Of a stretch of DNA of 56,798 nucleotides, positions 14,707-24,045 are shown one piece after another (positions within the stretch are counted from its first letter, which is position 1; each line of letters opens with the position of its first letter). The stretch lies in contig CAITIE010000092.1 in NCBI GenBank assembly GCA_903892355.1, forward strand, positions 1 to 56,798, written 5' to 3'. Source of the stretch: an uncultured Pirellula sp. GTDB lineage: Bacteria; Planctomycetota; Planctomycetia; Pirellulales; Pirellulaceae. The notes under the pieces are model-generated. The model ran no database searches and was not told the DNA's origin. It was given only the letters and a program-made list of their open reading frames with translations. The translations under genes were made by a program, and so were the position numbers.

Positions 14707-17186
14707 CCATTCCCAACGCGAGTAAAAACTGGACTGTTTTCTTGCTGGCGAGTCTTGCCTCGCTGAGCATTCTTTCCCTCCGTCTTTCAGGATCCTCCGA
14801 TCGCATCTGGTTATCTTGCGAATTTGCGTTTATCTGGTTTGTGGCCTTTTTCGTCCGATGGGTGTCTTCTCATCAATCGAAGACGAATCGCCCAAAGGAG
14901 GCCGCCGTACAGAAAGTACCGGCAGCCTCGCTCGGAACGCCGGGGTGGCTTTTGTTCCTGGGGACTATTGCCATCCTTTCACCATGGCTTTCCAGTATCG
15001 CTCAAGTCCGATTGCTAGGCAGTAGCGGCGAAGCCAACGAATTGATATGGCTTGCCATGCTTCAGTACGCAGCCCTATGGGGAGCTGCGGTTGCCGAGCG
15101 GGATCGGAGCGAATGGATTTCATTCCTCATGAGTTGTTTCCTGGTCATCTTCGGGCTCGCCACCTCAGACCGACCCAACATGATCCAACTTGTGATCCCT
15201 TTTGCTGCGGTCGCATGCTGGTGGTTGATGGCAAAGTATTGGGTTTCGATCGAACAAGGGTTCGTCGCTTCGGAGAGCGTCCCACTTATCCGAATGCGGG
15301 CTCTGGTCCTCGGCTCAATCGCACTGATTGCCGGAATCACGCTGGCCATCATGACCAAACAATCGATCCGCAATTCTGCCCTCGATGGCTTCATGCCAAC
15401 ATCAGGTGGCCAAAAGCGAGGTGAGTCTTGGTCGAGACAAGGCGTTGGGGATGGCGACATGTTGGTCGCAGCCAAAGATGAAGCCTACACGTTCGGTCCT
15501 GTCGATAGCGATCTCTTTCTCGATTCCGAAGTCCCCTCGATGTATGACATGGTCAGTGAAATGTATGGGGAACCAACACCGCGGCAGCGCCAGTACGCCC
15601 GCGCAATTTCGCTTGAAAATCAAGCTCAGGAACTGGAAGAGGAAGGGACCGAATCCAAAAAGAACAGCCGCGAGTTCTCAGTACTTCGACAACCCAATCA
15701 GAAAACACAAAACCACCGACCGACCGGTTCTGATTCGCGAGCCGTGTTGTACCTCGTCGGCCGCACCCCCCAATGGCTGAGGCTCGAAAGCTACGATCGT
15801 TTTTCGGATAACACTTGGTCCCATTCAGAGAATATCGATCTCTCGCGCCGGCATGGCGAACCCACTCTGGAAAGTATCGCCGGCAAGCCGTGGATGCGAC
15901 TCCAATCATTCGCTCGCGACTTGGTATTCCCTGTGCATGAGCGGATCGCGACGAAAGTCATCCAATTCAAATCTCCCCGTTTGTTGACCCCTTCCCTAAT
16001 CACGTTCACCCATATCGATCGCATCGATCAACCCGATTTTTTCAGCTGGACGCGAGATGGTCAATTGATGATGCCCAACCGGGAGCATGTTCCCCAACTC
16101 ACCGTTGTTCACCAGCTACTTCAGATCCCGCAACTCCATCCATTACGAGACACGAACAACCCGTTAAGCAACATCTCGCACTTGTCCCGCGCACACACTT
16201 CCGACGACTGGATCCAACGATACACCCATGTCGATTCCACCTCGCCACGGATACGTTCGACCTTAGACGATTGGTTCCGCGCCACAAAACAGGAGTCGGG
16301 GCAACCGACCACGGATTGGCAACGGATTGAGACAATCGTTCGCAACCTGCGAACGTTCCAGCATGATAACCACTCTGTTCCACCGGCCGATTGCACCGAT
16401 ACGATCCCGTATGTCCTCGAGAAGAAATGCGCCCCGGATTATCTGATCGCCTCGACCGCAGTCATGCTGATCCGGAAACTTGGGATTCCATGCCGACTCT
16501 GCACTGGCTTCTTCGCATCTCCCGCCCGTTACGATGCACGAGCAGGCCAAACCGAGGTAATTCCTGAAGACCTTCATACCTGGGCGGAAGTGTACATCCA
16601 CGGGATCTGGATCCCCATCGAACCCACAGGAAGCTACCCGCAACCTCGCGAACATCGATCCTGGCAGCAGTGGGCTATCCAAACTGCTTGGCTCATTCGT
16701 GACACCATCCGAACGCACCCAATCGCATGCTCACTTTTTGCCTGTGGATTGGGGTTAGCTTTCTACTTCCGTCGGTCGATTGTTTTCGGAGCCACGTGCC
16801 TCATCCTCGTTTTGATCCCACTCCTCTCCGAGAGTACGAAACTTCGAATGACTCTTCGATTGCTCCGATGGCGAGAATGGTTATGGAGTCAACATCGCGC
16901 CCCCCGAACAACGCTGCAAGATTGGCTCTCGGGCAAGCTAAAAAGCCTTACTCGCACCACAAACCTAGACACCGCGACCTTTATTCGCTCTGCACAGCGA
17001 ATGGCCTACGGCCCCAAAAAGAACACATTGCTGTGGACGGACCATGAGACCCAATCGATCCGAAGCGTTTATCGCTCTCTGCTTTGCTCGGGTATCTTCG
17101 GCTGTCGGCGCCTTCGCCCCACCCAGTCCTCGCAGACGGTCGTGACAACGCCGCAAGGCAAGGATTCGAATTTCGTCTTCGAGTGA
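14703..17186 (+). CDS. TgpA-like membrane transglutaminase
   Basis: An 827-aa inner-membrane protein of the TgpA/DUF3488 type. About six N-terminal transmembrane helices are followed by a large periplasmic loop with a transglutaminase core, then C-terminal membrane helices (residues 670-720). The core shows the candidate catalytic Cys in EKKCAPDYLIAS (about 575) and LGIPCRLCTGFFA, His in LHTWAEVYI (about 622), and IPIEPTGSY (about 639), where most relatives have Asp-Pro-Thr. Glu may replace Asp there. It starts with ATGA overlapping the DUF58 stop, and 67 bp later the MoxR gene begins. The substrate is unknown; the trio is generally linked to envelope protein processing or crosslinking. Confidence 0.88.
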   Translation: MTIPNASKNWTVFLLASLASLSILSLRLSGSSDRIWLSCEFAFIWFVAFFVRWVSSHQSKTNRPKEAAVQKVPAASLGTPGWLLFLGTIAILSPWLSSIAQVRLLGSSGEANELIWLAMLQYAALWGAAVAERDRSEWISFLMSCFLVIFGLATSDRPNMIQLVIPFAAVACWWLMAKYWVSIEQGFVASESVPLIRMRALVLGSIALIAGITLAIMTKQSIRNSALDGFMPTSGGQKRGESWSRQGVGDGDMLVAAKDEAYTFGPVDSDLFLDSEVPSMYDMVSEMYGEPTPRQRQYARAISLENQAQELEEEGTESKKNSREFSVLRQPNQKTQNHRPTGSDSRAVLYLVGRTPQWLRLESYDRFSDNTWSHSENIDLSRRHGEPTLESIAGKPWMRLQSFARDLVFPVHERIATKVIQFKSPRLLTPSLITFTHIDRIDQPDFFSWTRDGQLMMPNREHVPQLTVVHQLLQIPQLHPLRDTNNPLSNISHLSRAHTSDDWIQRYTHVDSTSPRIRSTLDDWFRATKQESGQPTTDWQRIETIVRNLRTFQHDNHSVPPADCTDTIPYVLEKKCAPDYLIASTAVMLIRKLGIPCRLCTGFFASPARYDARAGQTEVIPEDLHTWAEVYIHGIWIPIEPTGSYPQPREHRSWQQWAIQTAWLIRDTIRTHPIACSLFACGLGLAFYFRRSIVFGATCLILVLIPLLSESTKLRMTLRLLRWREWLWSQHRAPRTTLQDWLSGKLKSLTRTTNLDTATFIRSAQRMAYGPKKNTLLWTDHETQSIRSVYRSLLCSGIFGCRRLRPTQSSQTVVTTPQGKDSNFVFE

Positions 17187-17253
17187 TCGACGACTCACAC
17201 CTCTCCCAAGAACTTGCTCCTTAACCTACCCTTCGGCTTCTGAGACATCCACT

Positions 17254-18240
17254 GTGCCAACCAACAACAATCTCCTCGAGACGACACCACCCTCTGAGAA
17301 GACTCCAGCAATTTTGTCATCGACTCAGATCCAGACCTATCTGTCGGGACTCCGCAAGGAACTCAACCGCGTCTTGCTCGGAAAAGCGGATGTCGTGGAG
17401 CACCTCCTCGCATGCGTACTGGCGCGCGGCCATGTGCTGTTCGATGATCTTCCAGGATTAGGAAAAACGACGCTTGCGAAAGCCCTCGCCAATGCGGTTG
17501 GCGGTCGGTTCATGAGAGTCCAGTGCACGCCCGACCTTCTACCGAGCGATGTCACCGGATTCAACATCCTCAACCAAAAAACCCGAGACTTCGAATTTCG
17601 ATTCGGACCAGTCTTTGCAGATATCTTGCTCGCGGACGAAATCAACCGGGCGACGCCGCGAACTCAAAGCGCATTGTTCGAAGCCATGGCTGAACGGCAA
17701 GTCACGATCGATGGGGAGGCCCGCAAACTCAGCGAAACATTCCTAGTCCTGGCAACTCAGAATCCTGTTGAAAGCGTCGGCGCCTATCCGCTCCCTGAAG
17801 CCCAACTCGATCGCTTCGCGATGAAACTCAAGATCGGATACCCCGATCGCAAAAGTGAGCTCGAACTACTCTCACGCAGCGCCTTCACCACCAAGGAAAC
17901 CGAAGCAAACGAAGTCTTGCCCAATGGCACCCTGCTCCAATTGCAGCAATCGGTTGCAAACGTCGCGGTTGAACAACCCGTCCGCGAGTATCTCGTCGAC
18001 CTCGCTGAGTCCACTCGCAATAACCGTTCGTTCAGTCTCGGACTTAGCCCCAGAGGATTGCTCCAATGGCAACGCGTCGCCCAAGCCCATGCGATGCTTG
18101 CTGGGCGGGATTTTGTCATGCCCGAAGATGTTCAATCCGTGGCTACGCCCGTACTATCCGTTCGGCTCGCCGGCATCTCTGCCGGAGTCGACAAAGCCAT
18201 CGACGCCGTTCTCAACTCCGTCCCTGTTCCAATGCTGTAA
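17254..18240 (+). CDS. MoxR-family AAA ATPase
   Basis: A 328-aa cytoplasmic AAA+ ATPase of the MoxR type. Walker A is PGLGKTT at 67-73, Walker B ILLADEINRA at 124-133, then the sensor and MoxR-type region LATQNPVESVGAYPLPEAQLDRF. The C-terminal lid contains SPRGLLQWQRVAQAHAMLAGRDFVMPEDVQ. MoxR proteins act as chaperone-like assembly factors for neighbouring exported or metal-containing proteins, here with the DUF58 and transglutaminase genes upstream. Family length is normal. It starts at GTG 17254; I see no strong ribosome-binding sequence. The gene order DUF58, transglutaminase, MoxR differs from the more familiar MoxR-first order. Confidence 0.93.
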   Translation: MPTNNNLLETTPPSEKTPAILSSTQIQTYLSGLRKELNRVLLGKADVVEHLLACVLARGHVLFDDLPGLGKTTLAKALANAVGGRFMRVQCTPDLLPSDVTGFNILNQKTRDFEFRFGPVFADILLADEINRATPRTQSALFEAMAERQVTIDGEARKLSETFLVLATQNPVESVGAYPLPEAQLDRFAMKLKIGYPDRKSELELLSRSAFTTKETEANEVLPNGTLLQLQQSVANVAVEQPVREYLVDLAESTRNNRSFSLGLSPRGLLQWQRVAQAHAMLAGRDFVMPEDVQSVATPVLSVRLAGISAGVDKAIDAVLNSVPVPML

Positions 18241-18255
18241 CAAAGTGGTTACCTC

Positions 18256-18837
18256 ATGCTTTCGCAATACCTACACACCCATGCAACGTCTACCAAACCA
18301 CGTCTTCGTGACAAGCAGCACACCATAGCCCATAAGGCAATCGCCCCTCGATGCGACGGGGCGATCCTACAGATTGCATGTGTAGTAATGGCTGTGGCGA
18401 TCGGATGCTCGAAATTAGAGAATCCCTCGGGCGACCTAAAGAAACCAGTCCAAGAATCCGAGCATGAACATTTCCCTCCCCATTGGCCCGGCAGCCTATT
18501 CCACGCTTCCTCGCGACTCGATGCGATGATTGCAGATCCGGACGTTGCATCCTCCAATCCGCTCGTGTCTAGCAGTAAAGAATTTGCCGACCTGATTCAG
18601 TGGCTACCCTTCTTGGCAGCGGATAGCGATTTAGGACGAGAGCCCTTTGCTCGCATCGATGGGTGGTCGACCCAATTCGCAGATCGCCTGAAACTCGATG
18701 CCCAAAACAAGAAACCACTTCGAGAAATCGTCGCTGAAAATGGTATTGAGTCCATGGTCCGCGAATTGAGCAAAATCTGCTCCGAGGAAACGAAGCGACT
18801 CCAAGCGTTGCAACACGAATACGACTCACCGCAATAG
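18256..18837 (+). CDS. Putative lipoprotein preceding a permease gene
   Basis: A 193-aa protein. Residues 36-51 (AILQIACVVMAVAIGC) are a hydrophobic stretch with a lipobox ending at Cys51, preceded by an unusually long basic region. The mature part is mixed helix, with FADLIQWLPFLAADSDLGREPF and IDGWSTQFADRLKLD. I recognise no domain. It sits 15 bp after the MoxR gene and 30 bp before a UPF0718 permease on the same strand, and the permease C-terminal part is of similar soluble character, so the pair may work together. Function unknown; partner role is inference. Confidence 0.7.
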   Translation: MLSQYLHTHATSTKPRLRDKQHTIAHKAIAPRCDGAILQIACVVMAVAIGCSKLENPSGDLKKPVQESEHEHFPPHWPGSLFHASSRLDAMIADPDVASSNPLVSSSKEFADLIQWLPFLAADSDLGREPFARIDGWSTQFADRLKLDAQNKKPLREIVAENGIESMVRELSKICSEETKRLQALQHEYDSPQ

Positions 18838-18867
18838 TAATTCATTCATGATTGGATCGATGCCGCG

Positions 18868-20412
18868 ATGGATATTTATCTATTGATCTGGGGTGCTCTG
18901 CTGCGCATGGCCCAAGCCTTGGTTGCCGCTAGTCCAACGATACTGGTCGGCTGGTTGATCGCGGCTGTCTTCGAACGGATCCTAGGGCGCGAAGGTACCT
19001 ACCAACTGTTTGGAGGGAATTCGTGGCGACAGTTGCCACAAGCGTGGTTGCTGGGGATGCTTCTGCCGGTCTGCTCGCTGGGCGTAATTCCAGTCATGGT
19101 CCAAATGCGGAAAAGTGGTATCTCCGGAGGTACCATCCTCGCGTTTGGATTAACCGCGCCGCTGTTCAATCCAATTTCCGTGCTCTACGGGCTAACGCTC
19201 TCGGATCCCTGGGCGATTTTCGTCTTTTGTATTTGTTCCTTAACGCTAATCACCATCATGGGAATCCTTTGGGATCGACTTTTTCCTAACAGCTCCTTGC
19301 CAGCAGAAACCATCCAGAAAACGCCTTACGGGATCCGACGAGTCGCGGCCGTCGCTTTGTCGATTTGCCATCAAGCCACGAGCGTTTCATCGATTTATAT
19401 TGGGATCGCTATCCTCGGTGTTGGGATCCTAAGCATGGCGCTTCCAGCCGGTACGCTGCAACGCGCGGCGGGCAAAGATGATCTCATCGCACCACTCACC
19501 ATGGCTGCCGTCTCGACGTTGGCGTATGTCACTCCGATGACTGCGATCGTTCAAGTGGCATCGATGTTCCAACACGGGAATTCGATCGCGGCATCTTTTA
19601 CGCTATTGACGCTCGGCACCGGTGTTAACCTCGGCATGATCTTGTGGATGGCACAGCACTACCGCTGGAAGCCAACCCTCGTTTGGCTAGGCTGCTTAAT
19701 CGCCACCGTCCTCGTGATGAGCTATGGGATCGACCGCCCTCTAAGTCCGAAAGGAGTCGAACCTGCAGATCATACGCATGCCTTCGATGGCTATTGCAAT
19801 CCATTCGTCAATCAAGACGCAAACCTACCTACTACAGCTTGGCGGATTCTTCGTGAGAACACGAATGCGGCAGAAATTGTTGCGGCGGGTACGATTCTAT
19901 GCATCCTCGCTTTCGGCCTGCTATTCCGAGCCGTAGATCCCCAGCAAAAGTGGATGCAATCCCTCTGCAACGCTCCACCTGAAAGTACTGCGACAGGATC
20001 GAGTCATTCATTGCCCGATATCGTCCTACCAAACTCGGTCATCGCCGGCATCAGTTTTATAGGCTTGGTAATCGCCAGCGTCGGAGCATGCTTTTTGTAC
20101 TATCCGCCCGTCTCCGAGATACGTAAGGAGATGAACTCCATCGAGGCGGAGTTGATCGGCAGCTACAACCGACAGGAGTGGGAAAAACTAGAATACTGGA
20201 TTCCGATCCAGGAGGATTGGGCCCATAAACTCGTTGTCAGCGCTTACTTGCGAGGGCGACCTCTCGACCGATACACCCAAATGAAACTCCAGGTTTACAA
20301 AAACAAACTCGAACTCCTAGAGCATGCTACTGAAGATCGCGATGTCGAAGAAGCCAAAGAGTTTGGAAAACAAGCAGCACTGGCATTTCGACGCTTGAAA
20401 GACGCGATGTGA
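18868..20412 (+). CDS. UPF0718 (YraQ/ArsP-like) permease with C-terminal soluble domain
   Basis: A 514-aa inner-membrane protein of the UPF0718/DUF318 family, which includes ArsP, an organoarsenical efflux permease, and uncharacterised metal transporters. The first half carries the hallmark LPVCSLGVIPVMVQMRKSG and GLTAPLFNPIS; the second half repeats it as AAVSTLAYVTPMTAIVQVASM. The usual second cysteine of PVCSCG is Leu here. Roughly eight to ten transmembrane helices are followed by a charged 100-residue C-terminus (residues 420-514) that is rich in helices. It follows a lipoprotein gene by 30 bp. The substrate is unknown; metal or metalloid export is inference from family. Confidence 0.85.
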   Translation: MDIYLLIWGALLRMAQALVAASPTILVGWLIAAVFERILGREGTYQLFGGNSWRQLPQAWLLGMLLPVCSLGVIPVMVQMRKSGISGGTILAFGLTAPLFNPISVLYGLTLSDPWAIFVFCICSLTLITIMGILWDRLFPNSSLPAETIQKTPYGIRRVAAVALSICHQATSVSSIYIGIAILGVGILSMALPAGTLQRAAGKDDLIAPLTMAAVSTLAYVTPMTAIVQVASMFQHGNSIAASFTLLTLGTGVNLGMILWMAQHYRWKPTLVWLGCLIATVLVMSYGIDRPLSPKGVEPADHTHAFDGYCNPFVNQDANLPTTAWRILRENTNAAEIVAAGTILCILAFGLLFRAVDPQQKWMQSLCNAPPESTATGSSHSLPDIVLPNSVIAGISFIGLVIASVGACFLYYPPVSEIRKEMNSIEAELIGSYNRQEWEKLEYWIPIQEDWAHKLVVSAYLRGRPLDRYTQMKLQVYKNKLELLEHATEDRDVEEAKEFGKQAALAFRRLKDAM

Positions 20413-20462
20413 ACCGCAAAACCGTGCGATCCAAAAGATCGGAGAAGCAGCAGTTCACGGAC

Positions 20463-21356
20463 CTACCAATCACCGGTCACAAACTCTCCATCCTCACGGT
20501 TGCAGAGATTATGAAAAACCTTGGGATCCAGGCCGTACGATAGGAAACGCATCGAACCATCACCGAAAACAAAGTTTCCGCCAGCGACGTGGAAACTCGA
20601 GAAACCGCCTACTAACAAACTCCCAGTCTCTGATGCGCGAGGAGCAATGTGATTGCGTTTCGGGGGAAGCATGAATCCTCCCCCATTTCTCAACGTCGCT
20701 CGCGTCCCTGAGGCCCAGCCCAAATCAGGATATTCCGAAACCTTTTCCCCAAAGAAGATCGTATTTGAGGAACCATCCGTGATATCGCTGAATTTGATGC
20801 GACTGTTTCGAAAAAAGACGCCATTATTGTCGCTGTCGATCGGCACCTCGCTATCGTGATAACAGGCCGCATAGGATGATGCAGCGGCAGCATCCGAATC
20901 CAATCCCTCGCTGCCGTAGGGTTGACTCGGGCACAAAAATGTCGAAACCCTCGCCGTTCGCGCCTTGGCGCTACCAGGAGCGTAAACGCCTTGAGCAAGA
21001 TCGAATTGCCGGTACAACGCCGACTGCTCTAAGTAAGGCAATACCTGAACCATCCAGCTGATATGTTTTCCGATCGGCTCATCTCGGATTGGTCCGGTTT
21101 CATTGATGGTACCACTCGGTAGATGCTCGGCTGAAAACTCATAGTGATGGGTAGCGAGCCCCAACTGCACCATGTTGTTCGCACACCCCATGCGACGCGC
21201 CGCCTCGCGAGCCGACTGCACCGCCGGTAACAGCAACCCGACCAAAACCCCAATGATAGCGATGACCACCAACAGCTCCACCAACGTGAACCCTTGGCTT
21301 TTCATCTTCGGATTCTTCGACAAATTCCAATCTCGATTTCGTATTCTGATTTTCAT
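20463..21356 (-). CDS. DUF1559 protein ending the pseudopilin operon
   Basis: A 297-aa protein with prepilin-type leader. The site is in [20 protein letters not shown], 18 residues into the frame, followed by [19 protein letters not shown]. The DUF1559 core ends with FVFGDGSMRFLSYGLD. I start at 21356 because GGGGAG precedes that ATG by about 10 bases; the internal ATG at 21305 would give a shorter leader. It is the last of seven co-directional, tightly spaced genes running from 26112, starting 18 bp after the pseudopilin-like gene stop. This ties a DUF1559 protein to GspF-like components. Confidence 0.92.
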   Translation of the reverse strand: MKIRIRNRDWNLSKNPKMKSQGFTLVELLVVIAIIGVLVGLLLPAVQSAREAARRMGCANNMVQLGLATHHYEFSAEHLPSGTINETGPIRDEPIGKHISWMVQVLPYLEQSALYRQFDLAQGVYAPGSAKARTARVSTFLCPSQPYGSEGLDSDAAAASSYAACYHDSEVPIDSDNNGVFFRNSRIKFSDITDGSSNTIFFGEKVSEYPDLGWASGTRATLRNGGGFMLPPKRNHIAPRASETGSLLVGGFSSFHVAGGNFVFGDGSMRFLSYGLDPKVFHNLCNREDGEFVTGDW

Positions 21357-21374
21357 CGGATTATCACTCCCCGT

Positions 21375-21905
21375 TTAAAGTTGTTTCGCTGAATACTTCG
21401 TTGTTCGCGTTCGCTGCATCGAAATCGGTACTCGCGACCTACCCGAAATTTGCGAGCGAACTTCAATCACCTTCGACCATTCATCTCCATCTTTCGTTTC
21501 AGTGCTTGCTGAAATCGCGGGCTCTGAAACTTGGATGGAAACCCGCATCGTTTTCCCTGAATCACCCAAAGGCATTTCCAGCCAATCCTCTCCTGTGTAC
21601 CCGCTATCCATAGAGAGTTTCTGCGTGGCCCGCATCAACCCTGCATCGCAAAGCAATTCGAGTTGCATTAGATCGCGCTCGGTTTTGCACGATTGACGGG
21701 CCCTCAACGTGACGCTTACCGCGACTGCGGCCAGCATAGAAAAAATCGCAAACGCTGCGATTGCCGCGATCAATATCGCACCGCGTCGATTCGACGATTT
21801 TCGATGCGCTTTTCGATGCGATTTCCTAGGCGCTACGTCGATGCATCTCGCACGCGTGCAAGACGCATCCGCGACACGTTTCCTCGCCAACCTAAATCGG
21901 CTCAT
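21375..21905 (-). CDS. Pseudopilin-like (PilX/GspK-like) membrane protein
   Basis: A 176-aa protein with a very basic N-terminus (40 residues rich in Arg and Lys), then SSNRRGAILIAAIAAFAIFSMLAAV, a single hydrophobic helix following Gly-Ala as in PilX/GspK N-termini. The remaining 100 residues are soluble, with IQVSEPAISASTETKDG. The ATG overlaps the previous stop as ATGA (21902-21905). The usual TLVE pattern is absent, so processing by prepilin peptidase is uncertain. In context it looks like a minor pseudopilin of a type II secretion or type IV pilus-like machine. Confidence in the gene is high, in the exact family moderate. Confidence 0.75.
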   Translation of the reverse strand: MSRFRLARKRVADASCTRARCIDVAPRKSHRKAHRKSSNRRGAILIAAIAAFAIFSMLAAVAVSVTLRARQSCKTERDLMQLELLCDAGLMRATQKLSMDSGYTGEDWLEMPLGDSGKTMRVSIQVSEPAISASTETKDGDEWSKVIEVRSQISGRSRVPISMQRTRTTKYSAKQL

Positions 21906-22456
21906 CGACTTGCCTCCCCAACACGATTGCTACCACCAACCACACTTTCGACCTTCAGTCGAACAGGGATCCAATCGCCATCGATCGCGTCGTGCACTTG
22001 GAGCTTGTCCAATACGATCACCCTGCCTCGTTTAGGTTTTTCCAATTCCTCAAAACGTGCGATGTAACCATCACCGAGGGGAAATAGTTCCTTTTGGTTC
22101 ATCGCCACTCCCTGGTACGATCGCACCGAAGATTCGCGAGTTACCGCAGCCCCCACCCATCGATACGTGACTTTATCCCCTAGCGAATCGACCCAATGAA
22201 CCTCAGTTTCCGACACAATTTCCAACTGCTCGGATCGATGTGCGTCGGAACGCCAGACGCTGGCAAGTCGTCCCAAGGTGGCTTGCAACTCCGCACGCCC
22301 TTGGGTCCTCTTCGATAAAAAGAAGGACTGGTGAATCATTCCAACGGCCAGGAATAACAGTGCGCTCCCAGAAATGATCACTCCCATCATGTCAATGAGC
22401 ATACTACCTCTGCGCCGAACCGCCGCTCCACGCTTGATGCATCGCAATACGTTCAT
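21902..22456 (-). CDS. Minor pseudopilin-like protein (GspJ-like position)
   Basis: A 184-aa protein. An N-terminal basic patch (KRGAAVRRRGS) precedes MLIDMMGVIISGSALLFLAVGMIHQSF, a single hydrophobic helix with an acidic Asp where prepilins have Glu5. The soluble C-terminal part has LQATLGRLASVWRSDAHRS and an ISETEVHW-like beta region. Start at 22456, overlapping the previous gene's stop (ATGA, 22453-22456); a longer frame from 22588 would overlap that gene by 136 bp. Position and size suggest GspJ/minor pseudopilin; the sequence alone is weakly diagnostic. Confidence 0.75.
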   Translation of the reverse strand: MNVLRCIKRGAAVRRRGSMLIDMMGVIISGSALLFLAVGMIHQSFFLSKRTQGRAELQATLGRLASVWRSDAHRSEQLEIVSETEVHWVDSLGDKVTYRWVGAAVTRESSVRSYQGVAMNQKELFPLGDGYIARFEELEKPKRGRVIVLDKLQVHDAIDGDWIPVRLKVESVVGGSNRVGEASR

Positions 22457-22908
22457 CGGCTCACCTCCTGAGCGTCCAGCCAACCGACCAACTCTACGGG
22501 AGGAAGAGTAGGTGTCTTTGGCCAAACAATTTGCAATCGAAGTCTTCGGCCGAATCGATCTGCGATTTCTTCCGCTGAAATTTGGCAATCGCTCAACGTC
22601 CGCGACACCTCCGAAGAAATTTGAAGTTCACGCAATGCCGCTGCGCGATCCTCCGGAGCCAGCCTCTGAAGGACCTCCAATTGGTTCGCAAGCTCATGCA
22701 ACGCGATCTGGTAATTCTTCGAGTCTTTCGCGATCCGCGTCAGGCGAAACCCGATCGTGGATAGAATCCCGACTAATGTGATCAGCAAAATCGCCGCGAC
22801 CAAAAGCTCTAACTGCATCAGTCCGTCACGTCGAGTCGGCGAAGGACCAATCACCCGCGGTCGGGTCCTCATCGTGCGATTCGATTTCGATTGGCTGAAA
22901 CACAACAT
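22453..22908 (-). CDS. Minor pseudopilin-like protein (GspI-like position)
   Basis: A 151-aa protein. After RRDGLMQLELLVAAILLITLVGILSTIGF, a prepilin-like helix with Glu five residues after the presumed cleavage site in G-LMQLE, follows a charged helix (LHELANQLEVLQRLAPEDRAAAL) and a beta-rich end. The leader is about 29 residues if the ATG at 22908 is used; an ATG at 22872 is possible. It follows the third GspF-like gene by 23 bp and overlaps the next gene by ATGA. Role as a minor pseudopilin is inference from order and N-terminus. Confidence 0.77.
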   Translation of the reverse strand: MLCFSQSKSNRTMRTRPRVIGPSPTRRDGLMQLELLVAAILLITLVGILSTIGFRLTRIAKDSKNYQIALHELANQLEVLQRLAPEDRAAALRELQISSEVSRTLSDCQISAEEIADRFGRRLRLQIVWPKTPTLPPVELVGWLDAQEVSR

Positions 22909-22931
22909 GATTTGATGGATTCTTTTCTGGC

Positions 22932-24035
22932 TTAACTCAGGTGGACTACCAATCTATACACCGATCCCAGGATCGCGTATGCGACCCACAGGACGATAGC
23001 TCCTACCAGCAATACCATGATTGGATTGGCAATCGAGCTCCAAAGATTGCATTGATGGCGGTATTGACGCTCATGCTCGTCCGCGATTCGCCGAAGCACC
23101 CAGCCTTGGGAGACAGGATCGCCGCTGACGTGGATCGCGTGGCTTTCTTCCGGAGTCAGCAATCCTGCCAGGGCGAGACTCGACCAAGGCTCAGCACCAT
23201 GCTCGATCTCATTCCTAGCCAGCAAAAGTGCACTTCGAGTTTTTGCCTGATAGTGATACTTGGCCAAAGTCGACAACGCGGCCGTAACAGGTCGGCCACT
23301 TGCAACGGGTACCGAGAGGATCCTCAGCAATTTCGAAATCGCATTTTGATCCTTACTCACTCGCCAACCGCTCGCGAGATTACGAATCCACTGCCGTAAG
23401 CGAAACGACCAGCCAAAAGCAATCGATAGCAATACTGAAAACAGAAATAGCCAAGCGATCGGACCTAAATATTTGAGGTTCTCACTCATCCTTTGCAAAA
23501 GATATGGCGCATAACCTTCGACCTTTGAAAGAAACCTGATGACCGGGTTGGTGATGGTGCTCAACAACAATAACAAGATGATCACCACCGAACCAACTAC
23601 GATCCAATAAAATCGGAATCCAGCCCAGTCGAACCGCTGCTCCATAGCCTCGGCATATCGACTTCGCCGATACAGGGCATGCATCGGATTCAATGTTCCA
23701 CTTTGGTCAGCCAGACGAAGCGAGACAACCATGTCGTCCGACAATACATTCGGTGTTTGCTCGATAGCATCTATCAGAGGCACACCCTCCCGAAGTCTCC
23801 TTGCCAAACTCTGCACACAACGGCAGTAGGTGCCACGTTGCTCAATTGCGAACGCATCGATGTACGTTGCGGGGTCGAGGGACTCTCGATGGATAACGTC
23901 CAAAAGCGATAACAAGCCGTGCTGCGAGGTCTCAAGATCCTCAGGGAGAAACCACCTCGAAAGCCTCCAACGCGAGGGGCGAACTCGGTTTCCATCGCGA
24001 GCAAATATTGGCCTTAAAAATATGCTGGTTTTCAT
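22932..24035 (-). CDS. GspF-like inner-membrane platform protein, third of three
   Basis: A 367-aa protein of the T2SS/T4P F family. The first cytoplasmic domain (SLLDVIHRESLDPATYIDAF to RLREGVPLIDAIEQTP) and the second (LLRILSVPVASGRPVTAALSTLAKYH to RIADEHERQYRHQ) show the repeated F-domain pattern, each followed by hydrophobic helices: VGSVVIILLLLLS and IANPIMVLLVGAIVLWVAYAIL. GAGGG after the upstream stop supports the ATG at 24035. It is separated by 10 bp from the preceding F-like gene. Among the three F-like proteins this has the best preserved second domain. Function is pilus or pseudopilus assembly; its ATPase is not in the window. Confidence 0.85.
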   Translation of the reverse strand: MKTSIFLRPIFARDGNRVRPSRWRLSRWFLPEDLETSQHGLLSLLDVIHRESLDPATYIDAFAIEQRGTYCRCVQSLARRLREGVPLIDAIEQTPNVLSDDMVVSLRLADQSGTLNPMHALYRRSRYAEAMEQRFDWAGFRFYWIVVGSVVIILLLLLSTITNPVIRFLSKVEGYAPYLLQRMSENLKYLGPIAWLFLFSVLLSIAFGWSFRLRQWIRNLASGWRVSKDQNAISKLLRILSVPVASGRPVTAALSTLAKYHYQAKTRSALLLARNEIEHGAEPWSSLALAGLLTPEESHAIHVSGDPVSQGWVLRRIADEHERQYRHQCNLWSSIANPIMVLLVGAIVLWVAYAILGSVYRLVVHLS

Positions 24036-24045
24036 GGTAAGGCCC

